DNA of 64,000 nucleotides from an uncultured Prevotellaceae bacterium (GTDB lineage: Bacteria > Bacteroidota > Bacteroidia > Bacteroidales > Muribaculaceae). Below the pieces are notes generated by a model that was given only the letters and a program-made list of their open reading frames with translations, had not been told where the DNA came from and did not search any database. The translations under genes were made by a program, and so were the position numbers. Position 1 is the first letter of the stretch, and each line of letters opens with the position of its first letter. The DNA is taken from assembly GCA_900318645.1 (NCBI GenBank), contig ONLH01000003.1, forward strand, positions 1 through 64,000, in the 5' to 3' direction. Positions 60,351 to 64,000 of the stretch are shown here, one piece after another.

Positions 60351-62726
60351 TTATTGGTGTGAAAGCAACAGGTTGATGAGGTCGGTCACGTCCTTGATGG
60401 AAATCTTGCCGTCGCTGTTCACGTCGGCATTGTCAAGGAAGATGCCCTGCTCGTTTTCGCTCAGCAGATAGTTGATCAGGTCGGTCACATCCTTGATGGA
60501 AACCTTGCCGTCACCATTCACGTCGCCAGTCTCATGCTCTGGCGCCTCGGGGAAGACGATGGTGTAGTATGAGGAGCCCAAGAGGTTGATTTTCTTTCCG
60601 TTGCTGTAGTAGAAGGCATAGGCAAAGTACTCCCAGCCGTTGAAAACTTCATCAAAGTCAACCTGCAATACGGTGCTCTCCCCTGGAGCTAAGGTAATGA
60701 CTTGGTTTTTGGCCTGCATGAAGGAGCCATAAGTCCCGTCCAAAGCTTTGTATAACGATATCGAGAGATCCTCATGATAGGTCGTTGTGCCACTGTTGGT
60801 GATGGTGAAGATGGCGCTGAATTTGTCGCTGGTGATGATCATGTTGCTGGCATCGGTGACGTTCAGCACCTCAACGCTGGCCGTTAAGGTCGCTTCGGGC
60901 ATCTGGGTGATTGTGAGCGTATGAGTGGCAATGGGGGCACTACCGTTCTCATTGAACGAGAAGGTGAGCGTGTAGTCGCCGGCGGCAGCGGGAAAGTAGG
61001 TAAAGGGGATAACTCCAGTTTCGCCGTGATTAAGGCTCACATAGCCGCTGGCAGCGAATGTGCCGTTGACAAACATGTGCAGGACGCGGTTGCTCCAATC
61101 CCCTTCGTTAGTAAGTGTCACACCGATGTTGACGGGGCGGCCATGGTGCATCAGACCTTCACAGGTGATGCTATCCACCCGGTAGTCGGGAGTGGATGCT
61201 GATCCATAACCTTGAATGGTGCACTCGTTGCCGTCGATGGTCACTTCGATATAGTTCTTGTCGGAGCCTATGCACGGGCGCCAGTTACTCGTATAGCGTT
61301 CACTGTATATGGGCATGATGCGATAGGTACCGCTAGTGATTCCGTTTCCGAAATACAGTTTTTGGTTCCTGGTATAGATACAACGATTGGTTCTCAGGGC
61401 ATCGGTGTAGCTGTTGAATAGCGTGCTGACCAGCGTCTCGCCATCAAAGAGTCCCCAACCGATATTAGCACTGACGGTTTGGGAGGTGTAGTTCCAAAAG
61501 CGGCCAGTAACAGTTATATTGAAATTGTAGTTGCTTGATGAACGTGTCGTGGTGGCGCTGCTAAATGTGACATCACTTGCTGTGAGGGCTAGCTCGCTAT
61601 TGTCTTCACCTGGCTCGATGCCCACCACGGCAATTTGTTCATTGATATAACCGTATGCACCGCTTGCACTGCCCGTCCCCTGAATGTCCGGGTCCAGGAC
61701 ATTGAGCAGGAAGTAGCCGTTGCTCTGGCCGTTCCAGCCCCAGTTGATGTGGAACAAGCCGTTGCCGTCATAACCATCGCACACAAAGGCGTGACCTCCT
61801 GTTACTTTCTGTCCACCATAGATGACGGGGCGGTTAGAAGCAAGTTCGTTGTAAATGATTTCGGCCCATTCTTGGGCAGTCCAGTTCTCTCGGTCCAAGA
61901 GCTGAGCGCTGGCTTTGTAACCGAAGTAGGTTGACAGAGCGTGATTGGTGATGTTGGTGGCTCCGGAACCGTAATCTTGGAAGTCCATTTCAACTGATTG
62001 GGCGCAGTACTTGAGCAGCGTGGCAACGGCAAGTGCCTCTTCGCTGGTGGTGTCGTTAGTCAGATAGGTGTCTTGCATCTTGTCCCATTCAAAGTCCACG
62101 GGTGACAACTCTGGCATATATATGTGGTAGTACGGAGTGGTGTAGGCCGGGATAGTACAAGTGGGGCGAGCTGGCCATTGCCAGTAATGCATCACTTGGG
62201 CCATTGCTGTGGCAACGCACCCCGTATAGGCATGATAGCTGTTAATGAAGGGAAGCATCAGATTGTAAGGCGCTTCTTGGTCCCACTGGGCATGCAACAG
62301 AGGACTGATGGCATGTCCCAATGATTGCTGTGGTACAGCCTTGGCGCCTTGCTCAAGAGCATTGATTTGTGCAGCATAGCCTTCAAGCAAGTAACTCAAT
62401 TCATTAGGAAGATGATCAGCGTCAAAAGTGCCCTTGTCGCTATAGCCCAACACGGCAGGCGAACGGTCGTCTCCTGCAACGATGACAAAACCGCCGGCTT
62501 GCACATTGTTGAACACGTAATACGAGGCATTCTCGCTGCTTTTACTGGGGGCGTTCAAGGCAGGAGCTTTGTGCGCCATCCTCAGGTTAGTGGATGGCAT
62601 GTGATGACTTGCCATGAAGCGTGTTGCGATAGTTCTTGCCTGGTTTTCACTGATGGACTCGGCCTGTGATGTGCTAGCCATCACTGCCAATCCTAAAACT
62701 AATAATAAGGTGTAAATCCTATTCAT
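60351..62726 (-). CDS. C10 (streptopain-like) cysteine peptidase with dockerin, copy 2
   Basis: The product has 791 residues with the same plan as copy 1: signal peptide (MNRIYTLLLVLGLAVMAST), propeptide, peptidase domain with Cys170 (YTGCVATAMAQVMHYW) and His312 (GGHAFVCDGYDGNGLFHINWGW), Ig-like domains and a dockerin nearly the same as copy 1 in both calcium loops. The middle beta domains are clearly more divergent than the dockerin and the His-motif region. Both active-site residues are kept, so it should be active. Confidence 0.93.
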   Translation of the reverse strand: MNRIYTLLLVLGLAVMASTSQAESISENQARTIATRFMASHHMPSTNLRMAHKAPALNAPSKSSENASYYVFNNVQAGGFVIVAGDDRSPAVLGYSDKGTFDADHLPNELSYLLEGYAAQINALEQGAKAVPQQSLGHAISPLLHAQWDQEAPYNLMLPFINSYHAYTGCVATAMAQVMHYWQWPARPTCTIPAYTTPYYHIYMPELSPVDFEWDKMQDTYLTNDTTSEEALAVATLLKYCAQSVEMDFQDYGSGATNITNHALSTYFGYKASAQLLDRENWTAQEWAEIIYNELASNRPVIYGGQKVTGGHAFVCDGYDGNGLFHINWGWNGQSNGYFLLNVLDPDIQGTGSASGAYGYINEQIAVVGIEPGEDNSELALTASDVTFSSATTTRSSSNYNFNITVTGRFWNYTSQTVSANIGWGLFDGETLVSTLFNSYTDALRTNRCIYTRNQKLYFGNGITSGTYRIMPIYSERYTSNWRPCIGSDKNYIEVTIDGNECTIQGYGSASTPDYRVDSITCEGLMHHGRPVNIGVTLTNEGDWSNRVLHMFVNGTFAASGYVSLNHGETGVIPFTYFPAAAGDYTLTFSFNENGSAPIATHTLTITQMPEATLTASVEVLNVTDASNMIITSDKFSAIFTITNSGTTTYHEDLSISLYKALDGTYGSFMQAKNQVITLAPGESTVLQVDFDEVFNGWEYFAYAFYYSNGKKINLLGSSYYTIVFPEAPEHETGDVNGDGKVSIKDVTDLINYLLSENEQGIFLDNADVNSDGKISIKDVTDLINLLLSHQ

Positions 62727-62764
62727 TCAATGGTTTGATTTGAGGGTTAATAATACTAGTATTG

Positions 62765-62772
62765 CAAAAGTA
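62765..62772 (-). promoter_or_regulatory. -7 box of C10 peptidase 2
   Basis: TACTTTTG on the minus strand, about 40 bases before the start. Confidence 0.6.
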
Positions 62773-62890
62773 ATACTTTTTCCTAAAATGAATAGTCAAT
62801 ACTAGATTATTATGTGAGTTCTCTTGGGCTTTCCCCTTTACATCCTGTTTGATTGGAAGAACAAACGTTAGATGGAGATCAAGAAAAAAC

Positions 62891-62925
62891 AGCGAGGATG
62901 CTCACCTTTTTGGGGCATCCTCGCT
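62891..62925 (-). terminator. terminator of C10 peptidase 3
   Basis: AGCGAGGATGC pairs perfectly with GCATCCTCGCT; third member of the same terminator family. Confidence 0.8.
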
Positions 62926-62953
62926 ATCTCAATTTTGATTATTGTATAAGTTT

Positions 62954-64000
62954 TTACGATTGTGTCAGCAACAGGTTGATGAGGTCGGTCACGTCCTTGA
63001 TGGAAATCTTGCCGTCGCTGTTCACGTCGGCATTGTCAAGGATGATGCCCTCCTCGTTTTCACTCAACAGATAGTTGATCAGGTCGGTCACATCCTTGAT
63101 AGAAACCTTGCCGTCACCATTCACGTCGCCAGTCTCATACTCTGGTGCCTCGGGGAAGACGATGGTGTAGAAAGAGGTGCCTGTGATCTTGACCTGTGTG
63201 CCGGCATTATAGAAGTAGGCGTTGACAAAGTATTTCCAGCCGTCGATGACGTTGTCAAAGACTGCCTGCACCGTCTTGGTCTCGCCTGGTTCCAGAACGA
63301 TGGGTATGTTGATACCTTGTACCGAGGTGCCGGTGTTGCTATACGTGTGCTTGTAGAGTTTGAACGAGAGTTCCTCATTGTAGGTCACTGTGCTATCGTT
63401 GGTGACAGTAAGCGCTACGCTGAACTTGTCGCTGGTGACAATCTTGTTAGCGGCATCGGTGATGTTCAGCACCTGCAGGGTGCCGCTCAGCGAGGCTTTG
63501 GGCATCGGGTTGATAGTAACGGTGCGGGTCGCAATGGGGTCACTGCCGTCATCGTTCCACGACCAGGTGAGGGTATAATTGCCTGCTTCGGTCGGCATGA
63601 AGCGGAAGGGGATGTCGGCGGTCTCGCCGTTGGCGAGGTCTACCATGCCCGACGCCTTGAAGGTGCCATCAACGAACATATAGAGCAACCTGTTGTTCCA
63701 CTCGCCGTTGTTGGTCAGGTTCACGTTGATGTCAACGGGGCGGCCGTTATGCATCATGCCTTCCATGGTAATGTCGTTGACCGTATAGTTGGGCTCGGAG
63801 GCATTGCCATGGCCCGTGACGGTGCACGTGTTGCCGTTGATGACCACCTCGATATAGTTCCTGTCGGCACCGATGCAGGGGCGCCAGTTTTCTGCATAAT
63901 ACTCGCTATAGACAGGCACGATGCGGTAAGTGCCGCTGGTGATGCCGCTGCCGAATTTCAATGATCTGCTGCTGGAGGTCAGGTAAAAGCCCGGCCTGAG
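62954..64000 (-). CDS. C10 peptidase-dockerin, copy 3 (C-terminal part, cut by window)
   Basis: The frame is open to the window edge, so only the C-terminal 348 residues are seen. They align without gaps to copy 1 over the Ig-like domains (SGTYRIVPVYSEY, DITMEGMMHNGRPVDINVNLTNNGEW) and end in the same dockerin. The catalytic domain would lie beyond the window; its presence is inferred from the paralogues. It is closer to copy 1 than to copy 2 throughout. Confidence 0.85.
   Translation of the reverse strand, partial: LRPGFYLTSSSRSLKFGSGITSGTYRIVPVYSEYYAENWRPCIGADRNYIEVVINGNTCTVTGHGNASEPNYTVNDITMEGMMHNGRPVDINVNLTNNGEWNNRLLYMFVDGTFKASGMVDLANGETADIPFRFMPTEAGNYTLTWSWNDDGSDPIATRTVTINPMPKASLSGTLQVLNITDAANKIVTSDKFSVALTVTNDSTVTYNEELSFKLYKHTYSNTGTSVQGINIPIVLEPGETKTVQAVFDNVIDGWKYFVNAYFYNAGTQVKITGTSFYTIVFPEAPEYETGDVNGDGKVSIKDVTDLINYLLSENEEGIILDNADVNSDGKISIKDVTDLINLLLTQS

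Overview
The window looks like chromosome from a gut-type Bacteroidales bacterium (Prevotella / Muribaculaceae-like). The signs are Bacteroidetes -7 promoter boxes (TAnnTTTG), the lack of Shine-Dalgarno sites, many dockerin-tagged secreted proteins, C10 (streptopain-like) peptidases, a BspA-type leucine-rich repeat protein and a C-terminus resembling a type IX secretion sorting domain. The genus cannot be fixed from the sequence alone.

Bases ~104-15045 are a visibly AT-richer integrative mobilizable element. It carries a MobV-type relaxase with a candidate oriT, an OmpA-like outer-membrane protein, a SLOG-family protein broken by a frameshift, an operon of unknown membrane or lipoprotein genes, a resolvase-like regulator lacking the usual serine motif, a topoisomerase III, an excisionase-like HTH protein, a tyrosine integrase and a 515-residue protein built from repeated HTH modules. 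No coupling or mating-pore genes are seen, so it would need a helper. Its right end sits just past the mnmE terminator, and a 13-bp direct repeat (104-116 and 15033-15045) is a candidate attachment core.

Bases 15117-28311 are all on the minus strand: mnmE coupled to a secreted nuclease, a DUF4838/discoidin protein, then (in transcription order) SPFH protein, ribbon-helix-helix protein, six paralogous membrane proteins carrying nine copies of one four-helix module, and two more NUC-type nucleases, ending at a perfect 15-bp-stem terminator. This SPFH-RHH-membrane-nuclease string is the strongest candidate for an undescribed system.

Bases 28575-50139 are mostly housekeeping: pepT, tRNA-Lys, a CotH-dockerin protein, the NAD(P)HX repair enzyme, tRNA-Leu, yihY, adk, hpt, two POT peptide transporters, sufE, a PpiD-like foldase, a TPR protein with an outer-membrane barrel, and a PIG-L deacetylase. 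A RAYT-type transposase fused to a SLOG-like domain is inserted here between two near-identical palindromic (BIME-like) repeats.

Bases 50427-64000 are a surface and secretion region: a 1987-residue repeat protein, a 5'-truncated LRR-dockerin gene, and three C10 peptidase-dockerin paralogues (the last cut by the window edge). A ~174-bp MITE-like element lies between two of them. Across the whole window, spacers hold degenerate tandem repeats with a strict 7- or 9-base period, a structure that no annotated feature explains.
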